This document shows, piece by piece, positions 26,414-34,979 of a stretch of 64,000 nucleotides of DNA. The notes beneath the pieces are model-generated. The model ran no database searches, was not told where the DNA came from, and worked only from the letters and a program-made list of their open reading frames with translations. A program made the position numbers and the translations under genes. This DNA comes from Aphodosoma sp045631465 (GTDB lineage: Bacteria; Bacteroidota; Bacteroidia; Bacteroidales; Paludibacteraceae), in contig JAZQUV010000019.1 of NCBI GenBank assembly GCA_045631465.1, forward strand, positions 1 to 64,000, written 5' to 3'. Each line of letters begins with the position of its first letter. Position 1 is the first letter of the stretch.

Positions 26414-28773
26414 CACGCTTTACTTAATCTTGCATATTTCAACAACAATTGCTTTTCTCCAAATTCATCAAAATCAATACGTGCCTTACGATTATCTCCT
26501 TCTCCCGTAATCTCTAATATCTTACCCTCGCCGAATGTACTATGCGCCACTCGCTCTCCTACAAAAAATCCCATCACATCTTGCGGATTTACAGGCGTTT
26601 TAGATGCCGAACTCACTGGCTTAAACGTACCCTTGTGCGTCTGCTTTGGCACTGGTGTTTTTATAATCTCTTTTTTCTTAAATGCACCAAACGCCGAATC
26701 TTTATTTGATGCAAAGCCTCGCGAGGTTTCGTCCGTGCGAGACGAATAAGGTCGCGCATCATCAAACATCGAATATGGGTCCACTATTCCTCCCCTGCCA
26801 AATGCCGCGTCTTGTGGCAATCGCAAATATCGTTTATCCACATCATATATAAATCGACTCGGATTTGAAAATTGTGTCTGCCCATTGCGGAAACGGCTCT
26901 TGGCATACGTAATCATACAACGCTCTTTTGCGCGAGTTATTGCCACATAAAACAATCTGCGCTCTTCCTCCAAATCTCGTTCACTCTCCACCATCATGCT
27001 TGGGAACAAATTCTCCTCCATCCCCACAATATATATATACGCAAATTCCAACCCCTTCGCCGCATGCACAGTCATCAGTGTAACAGTATTCTTATCCTCT
27101 GGTTTGTCGGTATCTTGGTCTGTTATCAACGACACTTCGTTCAAAAAGTTCACCAATCGTATGTCATTATCCCCATTGTTCACCTTTTGGTCGCAGAATT
27201 CATGCACTGCATTCAAAAATTCTTGAATATTCTCCTTACGCGAAAGATTTTCAACCGACGTATCGACCGACACATCTGCCATAATTCCCGAGCCAAACAC
27301 CACTCGTTCTGCCACATGATACGCATCTTGTTGCTCATTTTCATCGAGGAACGAGTTAATCAACTCTGCAAATTTCTGCAATTTACCCGCTGCGGCACCC
27401 TTCACATCAACACCATATTTCAATGGGTCAGCTATTATCTCCAATGCTGGCACTCGCGGATTTTCATGCACCACCTTCAACAATTTCTGTTGCGTAGTAT
27501 CACCAATTCCACGCGCTGGATAGTTTATCACGCGCTTCAATGCCTCTTCGTCCGACGGATTGATTATCAAACGCAAATAGGCTATCACATCTTTTATCTC
27601 TTTGCGTTGATAGAACGACAACCCTCCATATATTTTATAAGGTATTCCACTCTTACGCAACGCCTCCTCCAACACACGGCTCTGTGCATTTGTTCTATAC
27701 AGCACTGCTATATCCTCATACGCCACAAATCGTTTATTCACCACATGCTGAATATCTTTCGCCACGGCATACCCCTCCTCAAAGTCGCTATACGTCGACA
27801 CCACCTCTATCGGTTCTCCTACTGCCAACTGGCTATACACCGACTTCGGTATCTGATTCTTATTCTTTGCTATCAACGAGTTAGCCGCATTCACTATCGT
27901 CTGTGTCGAACGATAGTTCTGTTCCAATTTGAATAATCTACACCTTTCAAAACAACGCTGAAATCCTAAAATGTTATCAATCTCTGCCCCTCGAAACGAA
28001 TAGATACTCTGCGCATCATCGCCCACTACACACACTCTGCCATACTTCGCTGCCAATTGCATCACTATCGAGTGCTGCACGGTGTTAGTATCCTGATACT
28101 CATCCACTAATATATACTGAAATCTATCCTGATAACGTGCCAACACATCTGGTCGTTGCTTGAATAGGAATGCCGTATAAACCAACAAGTCATCAAAGTC
28201 CATCGCATTTGCCTCACGACAACGTCTGCAATACGTCTCATAAATTCGCCCAAACTCTGGCGTATTATGTCGTTTATCATCCGTATAATTAGCCGCATTC
28301 GAGTTATACACATGTGGCGTAATCAAATGGTTCTTCGCATTCGATATCCTCGACTGCACTGCACCCGATTTATACACCTTATCATCCAACCCCATCTCTT
28401 TAATAATACTCTTTATCAACACTTTAGAGTCGGCAGTATCATAAATAGTAAACTGCGGCGTAAACCCAATCACCTCTGCCTCTGCCCTCAATATTCGCGA
28501 AAATATCGAGTGAAACGTTCCCATCCACAATCCTCGCGATGCCGACGGACCCACCACTTTCATAATTCGCTCCCTCATCTCTCGTGCTGCTTTATTCGTA
28601 AACGTCAGTGCCAAAATATTATATGCCATCATACCCTGCTCCAACAAGTACGCAATCTTATAGGTCAACACTCTCGTCTTGCCCGAACCAGCACCTGCCA
28701 CTATCACCGATGCTCCTTCATTATACTCAACCGCCGCCTTTTGCGACGGATTCAACAATTCATCAAGATTCAT
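26413..28773 (-). CDS. UvrD/PcrA-type superfamily 1 DNA helicase
   Basis: 786 aa from the ATG at 28773; a TTG two codons upstream is less likely. 3'-5' helicase of repair and replication. Q motif LNPSQKAAV; Walker A VAGAGSGKT (25-33); motif Ia TFTNKAAREM; motif II LVDEYQDTN near 222; QNYRSTQ; motif V/VI TVHAAKGLEF and FYVAITRAKER. A flexible tail ends in a Tudor-like RNAP-binding domain as in PcrA (GERVAHSTFGEGKILEI ... KQLLLKYARL). PcrA-like rather than Rep. First gene of a three-gene unit. Confidence 0.92.
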   Translation of the reverse strand: MNLDELLNPSQKAAVEYNEGASVIVAGAGSGKTRVLTYKIAYLLEQGMMAYNILALTFTNKAAREMRERIMKVVGPSASRGLWMGTFHSIFSRILRAEAEVIGFTPQFTIYDTADSKVLIKSIIKEMGLDDKVYKSGAVQSRISNAKNHLITPHVYNSNAANYTDDKRHNTPEFGRIYETYCRRCREANAMDFDDLLVYTAFLFKQRPDVLARYQDRFQYILVDEYQDTNTVQHSIVMQLAAKYGRVCVVGDDAQSIYSFRGAEIDNILGFQRCFERCRLFKLEQNYRSTQTIVNAANSLIAKNKNQIPKSVYSQLAVGEPIEVVSTYSDFEEGYAVAKDIQHVVNKRFVAYEDIAVLYRTNAQSRVLEEALRKSGIPYKIYGGLSFYQRKEIKDVIAYLRLIINPSDEEALKRVINYPARGIGDTTQQKLLKVVHENPRVPALEIIADPLKYGVDVKGAAAGKLQKFAELINSFLDENEQQDAYHVAERVVFGSGIMADVSVDTSVENLSRKENIQEFLNAVHEFCDQKVNNGDNDIRLVNFLNEVSLITDQDTDKPEDKNTVTLMTVHAAKGLEFAYIYIVGMEENLFPSMMVESERDLEEERRLFYVAITRAKERCMITYAKSRFRNGQTQFSNPSRFIYDVDKRYLRLPQDAAFGRGGIVDPYSMFDDARPYSSRTDETSRGFASNKDSAFGAFKKKEIIKTPVPKQTHKGTFKPVSSASKTPVNPQDVMGFFVGERVAHSTFGEGKILEITGEGDNRKARIDFDEFGEKQLLLKYARLSKA

Positions 28774-28817
28774 AATCAATTACTTTCTTCTCCGTAAATA
28801 CTTTCTCAAATAACCTA

Positions 28818-28825
28818 CAAAGATA
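28818..28825 (-). promoter_or_regulatory. Promoter of the uvrD operon
   Basis: Minus strand TATCTTTG preceded by TTG at a 20-bp spacing. A C-run (ACCCCACCCCTCCC on the plus strand) begins 25 bp upstream of the -7 box. Confidence 0.65.
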
Positions 28826-28883
28826 CACTTTTTTCTCCATATACACAACACCCCACCCCTCCCAAATCATCCCCAATTTACAA

Positions 28884-28949
28884 CATACTATAAATATACT
28901 ATAAATATAGGATAAACATACTATAAATATACTATAAACATACTATAAA
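28884..28949 (+). repeat. 11-bp-period tandem array, copy C
   Basis: Six perfect-register 11-mers: CATACTATAAA and TATACTATAAA units with one TATAGGATAAA third in line (28906-28916). It lies in the divergent gap between uvrD and the 6S-like RNA. Confidence 0.9.
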
Positions 28950-29000
28950 GCAATCCTCAAAAAATCCCAACAATCTCTTGCTCATATCAAAAAAATATAC

Positions 29001-29009
29001 TACCTTTGC
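29001..29009 (+). promoter_or_regulatory. Promoter of the 6S-like RNA
   Basis: TACCTTTGC with a TTG 20 bp upstream. Transcription would begin near 29014. Confidence 0.75.
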
Positions 29010-29013
29010 ACCG

Positions 29014-29203
29014 ATGTTACGTTGTATCCGTACATCAAACATTATAGTAAAGCGCAATCGCCTCTGAATCACCACCTCATCCGCAATTGAGCTTTATCTA
29101 CACATATCATTGGGTAAGTTACGCGGTCATCCGCGCAGCTTCTCATAGGTATGTGGGGCTTGTGGTGAGCCTAGAGGCGTATGACGAAGTTGCGCTTTTT
29201 TTT
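29014..29203 (+). ncRNA. ssrS: Probable 6S RNA
   Basis: About 190 nt from promoter to T-run, with no open reading frame. It folds as a long interrupted rod: AGCGCAA (29051-29057) with TTGCGCT (29190-29196); CGCCTCT (29059-29065) with AGAGGCG (29173-29179); CACCAC (29070-29075) with GTGGTG (29162-29167). A large central bubble follows, then an apical hairpin CGCGG-tcat-CCGCG near 29121-29134. A rod closing on a central bubble that mimics an open promoter is the hallmark of 6S RNA, which binds RNA polymerase holoenzyme. The closing stem plus eight T also forms the terminator. Size and shape support 6S; no family search was possible. Confidence 0.72.
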
Positions 29204-29326
29204 ATATCCCAAATATAGCACAAACACCCCCTCCGTTTGTCTATAACAAAAGTTTTATAACGTCTGCTGCAATCAGTCATCTCTCTCGGCAATATTGCAA
29301 AACAACTTTATAACACTGTTCTAATT

Positions 29327-29836
29327 ATGAAACATTTCAAACTTTTCCTCTTGTCTCTATTGGCAATGACACTCGTTTTTTCTTCCTGTGAACAACAAGA
29401 TTTGTCTTTAACCTACATTGAACCAATTCAAGATTGGGGCACATCACCTCAAGACATCCTTGAAAAAATGACCAAATCCAAATCAGGTGCAACTCTTGAA
29501 TATGCAGAAAGTGACGATGGATACTATTACATGGAATTCAAAAGTTATGGCATTTCTCAATATTTAGCATATGCATTTATAGACAACAAATTAGTTGGCT
29601 GCGCTACTTCTCAGTCTTCAACAACTTATAAACAAACCATTAAAAATCATTTTGATAAAAAACACACTTTAATTCAAGTTGACACAACCGAATGCTATGA
29701 AGAATACCTATATTGCAACAAGGAAAAAACATCTTCAATTTTATTTTTCACTGACAATGAATACGGTGAAATGGAGCAATTTTACATCCCATATATCGAA
29801 GGTGATATAGAAGATTTTTGGAATGCTCTTGAATAA
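29327..29836 (+). CDS. Small lipoprotein, function unknown
   Basis: 169 aa. Lipobox VFSSC gives Cys21. The mature part (SLTYIEPIQDWGTSPQDILEKM, then YYYMEFKSYGISQYLAYAFIDNKLVGCA) is mixed alpha/beta and acidic, ending DIEDFWNALE. It resembles the small DUF-type lipoproteins common in Bacteroidota, but I do not recognise a specific family. No clear -7 box was found upstream. It is followed by a strong terminator, so it is monocistronic. Confidence 0.75.
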   Translation: MKHFKLFLLSLLAMTLVFSSCEQQDLSLTYIEPIQDWGTSPQDILEKMTKSKSGATLEYAESDDGYYYMEFKSYGISQYLAYAFIDNKLVGCATSQSSTTYKQTIKNHFDKKHTLIQVDTTECYEEYLYCNKEKTSSILFFTDNEYGEMEQFYIPYIEGDIEDFWNALE

Positions 29837-29854
29837 CACTATCACATTACAACA

Positions 29855-29892
29855 AAAAATCCTGCATCACCCCCAAATGATGCAGGATTTTT
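29855..29892 (+). terminator. Intrinsic terminator of the lipoprotein gene
   Basis: AAAAATCCTGCATCA and TGATGCAGGATTTTT, a perfect 15-bp stem around an 8-nt loop, with T-run. Confidence 0.92.
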
Positions 29893-30259
29893 ATTATCTC
29901 TCTTTATACTTTACTCCAACAATATATCCCCCCAGAATAGCGAAGCGTTCCAGAAAATCCAGAATATCCGCCATCATTCATTTTGGCACACTACTTGAAC
30001 ATATTATAATACCATTACTAAAACACCCCAAATAAAACAGAAACGGGGCAAACCATGCCATATTGTCACAATAACCATCAAAAACAAACCTCAAAACCTA
30101 AGACATTATGGCACACTCAAAATAAAATTTGTTTTTAACATCGCATTATTCATAACCATATTCATAATTATCAAACTAACTATAATTATGAATTATGAAC
30201 CGAAGGTCATGAGCCGATAGGCGAATAATTATGAATTATGCATTATGAATTAAATAAGT
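29893..30259. other. Long spacer and leader upstream of lon
   Basis: About 370 bp without a gene. It holds no TAnnTTTG box. A sigma-54-like TGGCAC-N5-TTGAA occurs at 29984-29999 (weak). Its last 80 bp are dominated by heptamers of the GAATTAT type. Otherwise nothing recognisable. Confidence 0.5.
30183..30253. repeat. Heptamer array (GAATTAT) just before the lon ATG
   Basis: Two blocks of 7-mers (TAATTAT, GAATTAT, then GAACCGA, AGGTCAT, GAGCCGA, TAGGCGA; after a 1-bp slip TAATTAT, GAATTAT, GCATTAT, GAATTAA). The array ends 6 bp before the start codon. Confidence 0.7.
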
Positions 30260-32659
30260 ATGTTCAATCTATCTGACGACCTAAACGAAGCTCACACTGA
30301 GATGATTCCGCTACTCGACGAAAGCGAAGACTCGCCAATCGAATGCCAAGACAACGACATTTTGCCGTTGCTCCCTTTGCGCAACATGATTTTGTTCCCT
30401 AAAGTGGTGATGCCAATCACCGTAGGACGCAAAAAGAGTCTACGCCTCGTGCGCGAAGTATACCAAAAAGAGGGCGAACTATTTGTCGGCACTCAAATCA
30501 ATGCCAAAATCGAAAATCCTACACTGCAAGACATCTACCCTATGGGCACGGTGGCTCGCATCGTGCGCATTCTCGAAATGCCCGACGGCACTACTACCGT
30601 AATCCTTCAAGGCAAAAAACGCGCTACTGCTACCGAATTGGTCGGCGAAATGCCTTTCCACACCGTGCGCATCAACATCATGGACGAGATCGAACCTGCT
30701 CAGGACGACCGCGTGTTCACTGCCCTCGTCGAGGCTCTCAAGGAGTTGGCTATCCGCATTATCAAAAATTCCAACTCTATCCCCGACGAAGCTACTTTCG
30801 CTATTCGCAATATCGAAAAACCTATCGGCCTCATCAATTTCATCTGCTCTAACTTTAGCATCTCGTTGAGCGACAAGGTGAAACTCCTCGAGCTCAACGA
30901 CCTCACCGAGCGTGGCTATCTCCTCCTCGACATTCTCACCAAAGAGTCGCAACTACTCGAAATCAAGGCGTCTATCCAAAACAAAGCTCGTCTCGACATC
31001 GACCAACAGCAACGCGAGTACTACCTTCAACAACAAATGAAGACTATTCAAGAAGAGCTCGGTGGCGACACTGCAAGTCAAGACGTGCAGGCTCTCAAAG
31101 AGAAGGCTAAAACTAAAAAATGGAGCGACAAAGTGCGCGAAACTTTCGAACGCGAGGTACGCAAACTCGAGCGCATGCACCCTAACTCTCCCGACTTCTC
31201 GGTGCAACTCACCTATGTCGAAACTATTGTCAACCTCCCTTGGAACGAGTTCACTAAAGATAATTTCGACCTCAAAAAAGCGCAAAAAGTGCTCGACCGC
31301 GACCACTTTGGCATGGAGAAGGTCAAGGACCGCATCATCGAACACCTCGCTGTGCTCAAACTCAAAGGCGACCTCAAATCGCCTATCATCTGCCTCTATG
31401 GCCCTCCTGGTGTGGGCAAAACCTCACTCGGCAAATCTATTGCCGAAACTCTTGGTCGCAAATATGTACGCGTGTCGCTCGGTGGTCTTCACGACGAAGC
31501 CGAAATCCGTGGTCACCGCCGCACCTACATCGGCGCTATGCCTGGTCGTATCATCCAAAACCTCAACAAATGCGGTTCTTCTAACCCTGTATTTGTGCTC
31601 GACGAAATCGACAAGGTCAACTCCGACTTCAAAGGCGACCCTGCTTCTGCTCTTCTCGAAGTGCTTGACCCTGAACAAAATAATGCATTTCACGACAATT
31701 TCCTCGACATCGACTACGATTTGTCTAACGTGCTCTTCATCGCCACTGCCAACGACCTCAACTCTATCTCCAAACCGCTTCTCGACCGTATGGAGCTCAT
31801 CGAGGTTAGTGGTTATATCACAGAGGAAAAAATCGAAATTGCCACTCGTCACCTCATACCTAAACAACTTGAAATCCATGGCATCAACAAAAGCCAACTC
31901 AAGTTCACTCGCCCTGCTGTGAAGGCTATTGTCGACAACTACACTCGCGAAAGTGGTGTCCGCTCGCTCGACCGCACTATTGCTAAAATCATGCGCAAGG
32001 TGGCTAAAAACATCGCTATTGACCCTGAGTTCACTACCACAATCAAACCTCAAGACCTTCAAGAATACCTCGGCGTGTCGCACATCGACCACGATATGTA
32101 CGACATCAGCGAATATTGCGGTGTAGTCACAGGGCTCGCTTGGACTCAAGTGGGTGGCGAAATCCTCTATATCGAGTCATCTATCAACACTCAAAAGGGT
32201 GGCAAACTCTCGCTCACTGGTAATCTTGGCGACGTGATGAAGGAGTCGGCTCAATTGGCTCTCGAATATATCAAGTCGCACAATACTCAATTGGGTATCA
32301 GCGCCGAAGATATCGAAAACCACAGCATACACATCCACGTGCCCGAAGGTGCAACGCCTAAAGATGGTCCATCTGCTGGTATCGCAATCCTCACTGCTTT
32401 GGTATCGAGCTTCACTGGCCGTAAGGTGAAAAATCGCCTTGCCATGACTGGCGAAATCACCCTCCGCGGCAAACTCCTCCCTGTTGGTGGCATCAAAGAA
32501 AAGATTCTCGCAGCCAAACGCGCTGGCATCAAAGAGATTATCCTCTGCGTCGATAACCAGAAAGATGTGAATGAAATCCAACAAGAATATCTCGACGGAC
32601 TCCAATTCCACTTCGTCCGCAACATGGCAGATGCCCTCGCTATCGCCATCGAGAAATAA
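30260..32659 (+). CDS. lon: ATP-dependent protease Lon
   Basis: 799 aa. Cytoplasmic AAA+ serine protease degrading misfolded and regulatory proteins. LON N-domain from about residue 36 (LPLLPLRNMILFPKVVMPITVGR), a coiled helical linker, AAA+ module with Walker A GPPGVGKT (381-388) and Walker B VFVLDEID, and the C-terminal protease domain with the catalytic dyad Ser705 (DGPSAGI) and Lys748 (GGIKEK). Length is typical of LonA. The N-terminal 30 residues are acidic. Monocistronic, ending in a strong terminator. Confidence 0.97.
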   Translation: MFNLSDDLNEAHTEMIPLLDESEDSPIECQDNDILPLLPLRNMILFPKVVMPITVGRKKSLRLVREVYQKEGELFVGTQINAKIENPTLQDIYPMGTVARIVRILEMPDGTTTVILQGKKRATATELVGEMPFHTVRINIMDEIEPAQDDRVFTALVEALKELAIRIIKNSNSIPDEATFAIRNIEKPIGLINFICSNFSISLSDKVKLLELNDLTERGYLLLDILTKESQLLEIKASIQNKARLDIDQQQREYYLQQQMKTIQEELGGDTASQDVQALKEKAKTKKWSDKVRETFEREVRKLERMHPNSPDFSVQLTYVETIVNLPWNEFTKDNFDLKKAQKVLDRDHFGMEKVKDRIIEHLAVLKLKGDLKSPIICLYGPPGVGKTSLGKSIAETLGRKYVRVSLGGLHDEAEIRGHRRTYIGAMPGRIIQNLNKCGSSNPVFVLDEIDKVNSDFKGDPASALLEVLDPEQNNAFHDNFLDIDYDLSNVLFIATANDLNSISKPLLDRMELIEVSGYITEEKIEIATRHLIPKQLEIHGINKSQLKFTRPAVKAIVDNYTRESGVRSLDRTIAKIMRKVAKNIAIDPEFTTTIKPQDLQEYLGVSHIDHDMYDISEYCGVVTGLAWTQVGGEILYIESSINTQKGGKLSLTGNLGDVMKESAQLALEYIKSHNTQLGISAEDIENHSIHIHVPEGATPKDGPSAGIAILTALVSSFTGRKVKNRLAMTGEITLRGKLLPVGGIKEKILAAKRAGIKEIILCVDNQKDVNEIQQEYLDGLQFHFVRNMADALAIAIEK

Positions 32660-32674
32660 TCTTAAACCCAACAA

Positions 32675-32711
32675 ACAAAAAAGGTTGACTCTCAAAAGTC
32701 AACCTTTTTTT
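32675..32711 (+). terminator. Intrinsic terminator of lon
   Basis: AAAAAAGGTTGACT, a 6-nt loop, then AGTCAACCTTTTTTT. Confidence 0.92.
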
Positions 32712-32760
32712 ATTCCTAAAATCATAAACGGACCAACGACCTCGATTCATATCGCAAAAA

Positions 32761-32795
32761 TTCTCAACTCTCAATTCTCAATTCTCAACTCTCAA
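32761..32795. repeat. Heptamer array (YTCTCAA) at the 3' end of the sugar transferase gene
   Basis: Five consecutive 7-mers TTCTCAA or CTCTCAA, ending 2 bp before the stop codon (32798) of the minus-strand gene. Confidence 0.88.
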
Positions 32796-32797
32796 TT

Positions 32798-34201
32798 CTA
32801 TTGCCCTTTCCCCTTCAATATCACACCCACACTATAAAACAATATCTTTATATCTGTCTGCAACGTCATGTTATCCATATAAATAATGTCATAACGCAAA
32901 CGCTCCACCATCTTCTCCACTGTATCGCTATAACCGATTTTGATTGGTCCCCACGAAAGCAATCCTGGTTTCACCTTATATACAAGGCAATAATATGGCG
33001 CTATCTTCTCTATCTGCTCGATATAATATCTACGTTCAGGGCGTGGACCTACTATCGACATATCTCCTCGCAAAATATTCCAAAACTGTGGCAATTCATC
33101 CAATCTATACTTACGCATCACATGCCCAAATGGCGTAATTCTTGGGTCATTCACCTGACTGAGCTGTGGCCCCATACGCTCTGCATCTACATACATTGTG
33201 CGAAATTTATGTATCTTGAACGGACGTCCTTCATACCCTATGCGCTCTTGCGAATAGAATATCGGACCCTTACTGCCAAGCTTCACTCTGACTGCCACAT
33301 ATGCATATACTGGCAACAAAATAATCATACACACAAAGCTCACTCCCACATCAAACACTCGTTTCACCGACTGCTGCCACGCCGGCATTCGCGACGAAGT
33401 GATATCTACCAACGGCTCCGACTCCACATCCGTGAGCGACACATGCCCCGTCACTACTTCAAACAATCGTGGTGCAAATTTCACCTCTACTCCACACACT
33501 ATCAACCTATTGGCTATATCAAATATCATATCGTTATCCATGTCATCCACCGCAATTATCACCTCATTCACAGCACATTCCCGCACATATTGCTCCAAAG
33601 CATCCAATCTTCCCAACACAAGTCTCTCTTCCACCACCACTCTATCTCTCACTGCCACATAGCCCACTATCTTCTGCCCCGTACGCACCGAATTACGCAC
33701 TATAATATCGGTCACCTTCCGTGCCATATCGCCCGTACCTACCACAAGCACATCATTCGAAATCACCCCTCTACGCAATCGCAAAATCATCAACTGCGTC
33801 TGCACTATACGGAATAGATAGGTCACTACAAAAAACATCCCCCACAATATCAAAAACGAACGATAATAGAACGTATAACTCACCACTATATCGTCCACCA
33901 ACATCCCAAAATAAATAATAATTGAAATAAAAAACGTGCCTATCACCGTAGAAAAAAACTCTACAAGACGCGACCTACGCACTTTTATATTATAAAATCC
34001 TGTCAAATAATGCACCACTAATGCCACAAACAGAAACGAAAACACCGATGGCAACAGCGAATAATTTGGCACGAAATACTCTTCTGCCCCCGACAACACC
34101 ATGTCGTTCGTCATACGACGATAGAGGTAGAACAACACCCAAACTATGAGCGCCGCCACCACATCAAACAATATGTAAAATACTACTCGCTTACGATTCA
34201 T
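32798..34201 (-). CDS. Polyprenyl-phosphate sugar phosphotransferase (exopolysaccharide initiation)
   Basis: 467 aa. N-terminal membrane domain of about four to five helices; a central nucleotide-binding-like domain (VLVVGTGDMARKVTDIIV); then one helix (FDVGVSFVCMIILLPVYAYV) and the bacterial sugar transferase catalytic domain from about residue 276: GPIFYSQERIGYEG, KIHKFRTMYVDAE, RKYRLDELPQFWNILRGDMSIVGPRPE. This is the WbaP/CpsE architecture, which loads the first sugar-1-phosphate onto undecaprenyl phosphate. The sugar is unknown. Its ATG overlaps the stop of tsaC by 4 bp. Confidence 0.9.
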   Translation of the reverse strand: MNRKRVVFYILFDVVAALIVWVLFYLYRRMTNDMVLSGAEEYFVPNYSLLPSVFSFLFVALVVHYLTGFYNIKVRRSRLVEFFSTVIGTFFISIIIYFGMLVDDIVVSYTFYYRSFLILWGMFFVVTYLFRIVQTQLMILRLRRGVISNDVLVVGTGDMARKVTDIIVRNSVRTGQKIVGYVAVRDRVVVEERLVLGRLDALEQYVRECAVNEVIIAVDDMDNDMIFDIANRLIVCGVEVKFAPRLFEVVTGHVSLTDVESEPLVDITSSRMPAWQQSVKRVFDVGVSFVCMIILLPVYAYVAVRVKLGSKGPIFYSQERIGYEGRPFKIHKFRTMYVDAERMGPQLSQVNDPRITPFGHVMRKYRLDELPQFWNILRGDMSIVGPRPERRYYIEQIEKIAPYYCLVYKVKPGLLSWGPIKIGYSDTVEKMVERLRYDIIYMDNMTLQTDIKILFYSVGVILKGKGQ

Positions 34202-34758
34202 CGTATCACTTTCACTTGTCCTTTTGTTCCTAACTTAATAATACTAGATGGCGAAGGCAACACCTCTTCCTCTCTACGAAAATCCACTACAAAATCCACC
34301 GCATTCAATATCTCATCCGAAATCTCAAAGAAATTGCGTGGCGTAGGCTCACCACTCACATTTGCCGATGTCGACACCACTGGCACTCGCATCATCCTAC
34401 ACAACTCTTGCGAGAATTTCTCTTTCGTTATGCGTATAGCAATCGACCCATCTTCTGCTACAAGATTCTCTGGCAAGTTGCGAGCCTTGTCATAAATAAT
34501 AGTCAACGGCTTATCTGCCACTTCCACCAAATCCCATGCTATATCTGGCACTTCGTTCACATACCCCTCCACCTTTGCCATACTATCCACCAACACTATC
34601 ATCGACTTCGACTCCACGCGTCGCTTGATTTCATATATGCGCGCAATTGCCTCTGGCTTAGTCGCATCACACCCTATACCCCACACCGTGTCGGTAGGAT
34701 AAAGTATCACGCCTCCTTGGCGCATCACTTCTACTGCTTTTTTTAGTTCGTTATGCAT
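34198..34758 (-). CDS. tsaC: L-threonylcarbamoyladenylate synthase (Sua5/YrdC family)
   Basis: 186 aa. First step of tRNA t6A37 synthesis: threonine, bicarbonate and ATP to threonylcarbamoyl-AMP. YrdC-fold signatures: ILYPTDTVWGIGCDA, the substrate-binding KRRVESKS (45-52), IAIRI and the STSANVSGEPTP loop. It lacks the C-terminal Sua5 domain, so it is the short TsaC type. Its partner TsaD is encoded 3 kb away. A TAAATTTGC box almost abuts the ATG, suggesting a very short leader. Confidence 0.93.
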   Translation of the reverse strand: MHNELKKAVEVMRQGGVILYPTDTVWGIGCDATKPEAIARIYEIKRRVESKSMIVLVDSMAKVEGYVNEVPDIAWDLVEVADKPLTIIYDKARNLPENLVAEDGSIAIRITKEKFSQELCRMMRVPVVSTSANVSGEPTPRNFFEISDEILNAVDFVVDFRREEEVLPSPSSIIKLGTKGQVKVIR

Positions 34759-34764
34759 AATTGT

Positions 34765-34773
34765 GCAAATTTA
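34765..34773 (-). promoter_or_regulatory. Promoter of tsaC-sugar transferase
   Basis: Minus strand TAAATTTGC. The start codon at 34758 is only about 7 bp away, so the mRNA would be nearly leaderless. Confidence 0.5.
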
Positions 34774-34856
34774 CCATTTTTTTTCCATTCTACAAAGCAA
34801 AAAAATATTTTTATAAAAAAAACAATAAATTACTATGATATTCCAAATAAATTTAC

Positions 34857-34864
34857 TAAATTTG
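34857..34864 (+). promoter_or_regulatory. Promoter of recJ
   Basis: TAAATTTG on the plus strand, 115 bp before the recJ ATG. It implies a leader of about 110 nt. Confidence 0.5.
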
Positions 34865-34869
34865 TATGT

Positions 34870-34940
34870 TAGACTTTTTGTGTGCGACCCGGTGCGTTGA
34901 TTATGCGAGAATGATATGATTCATAGTTGATTAAAGTCTA
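34870..34940 (+). promoter_or_regulatory. Possible structured leader of recJ
   Basis: TAGACTTT (34870-34877) and AAAGTCTA (34933-34940) are perfectly complementary. They enclose 55 nt with further pairing potential (GAAT/ATTC, repeated GTGCG). No terminator-like T-run follows. I recognise no known riboswitch. Confidence 0.4.
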
Positions 34941-34979
34941 CTCTGCTCTCCGCAAAAAAAATAAAAAAAGATATATATA

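Noticed and set aside
28884..28949. CRISPR array
   Set aside because: 11-bp units without spacers and no cas genes; simple tandem repeat.
29984..29999. Sigma-54 promoter for lon
   Set aside because: TGGCAC-N5-TTGAA matches partly, but it is 260 bp from the gene and only one half is strong; kept as a note only.
31062..31922. 286-codon frame overlapping lon on the same strand
   Set aside because: Ser/Leu/Thr-rich frame-shift shadow inside the Lon ATPase domain.
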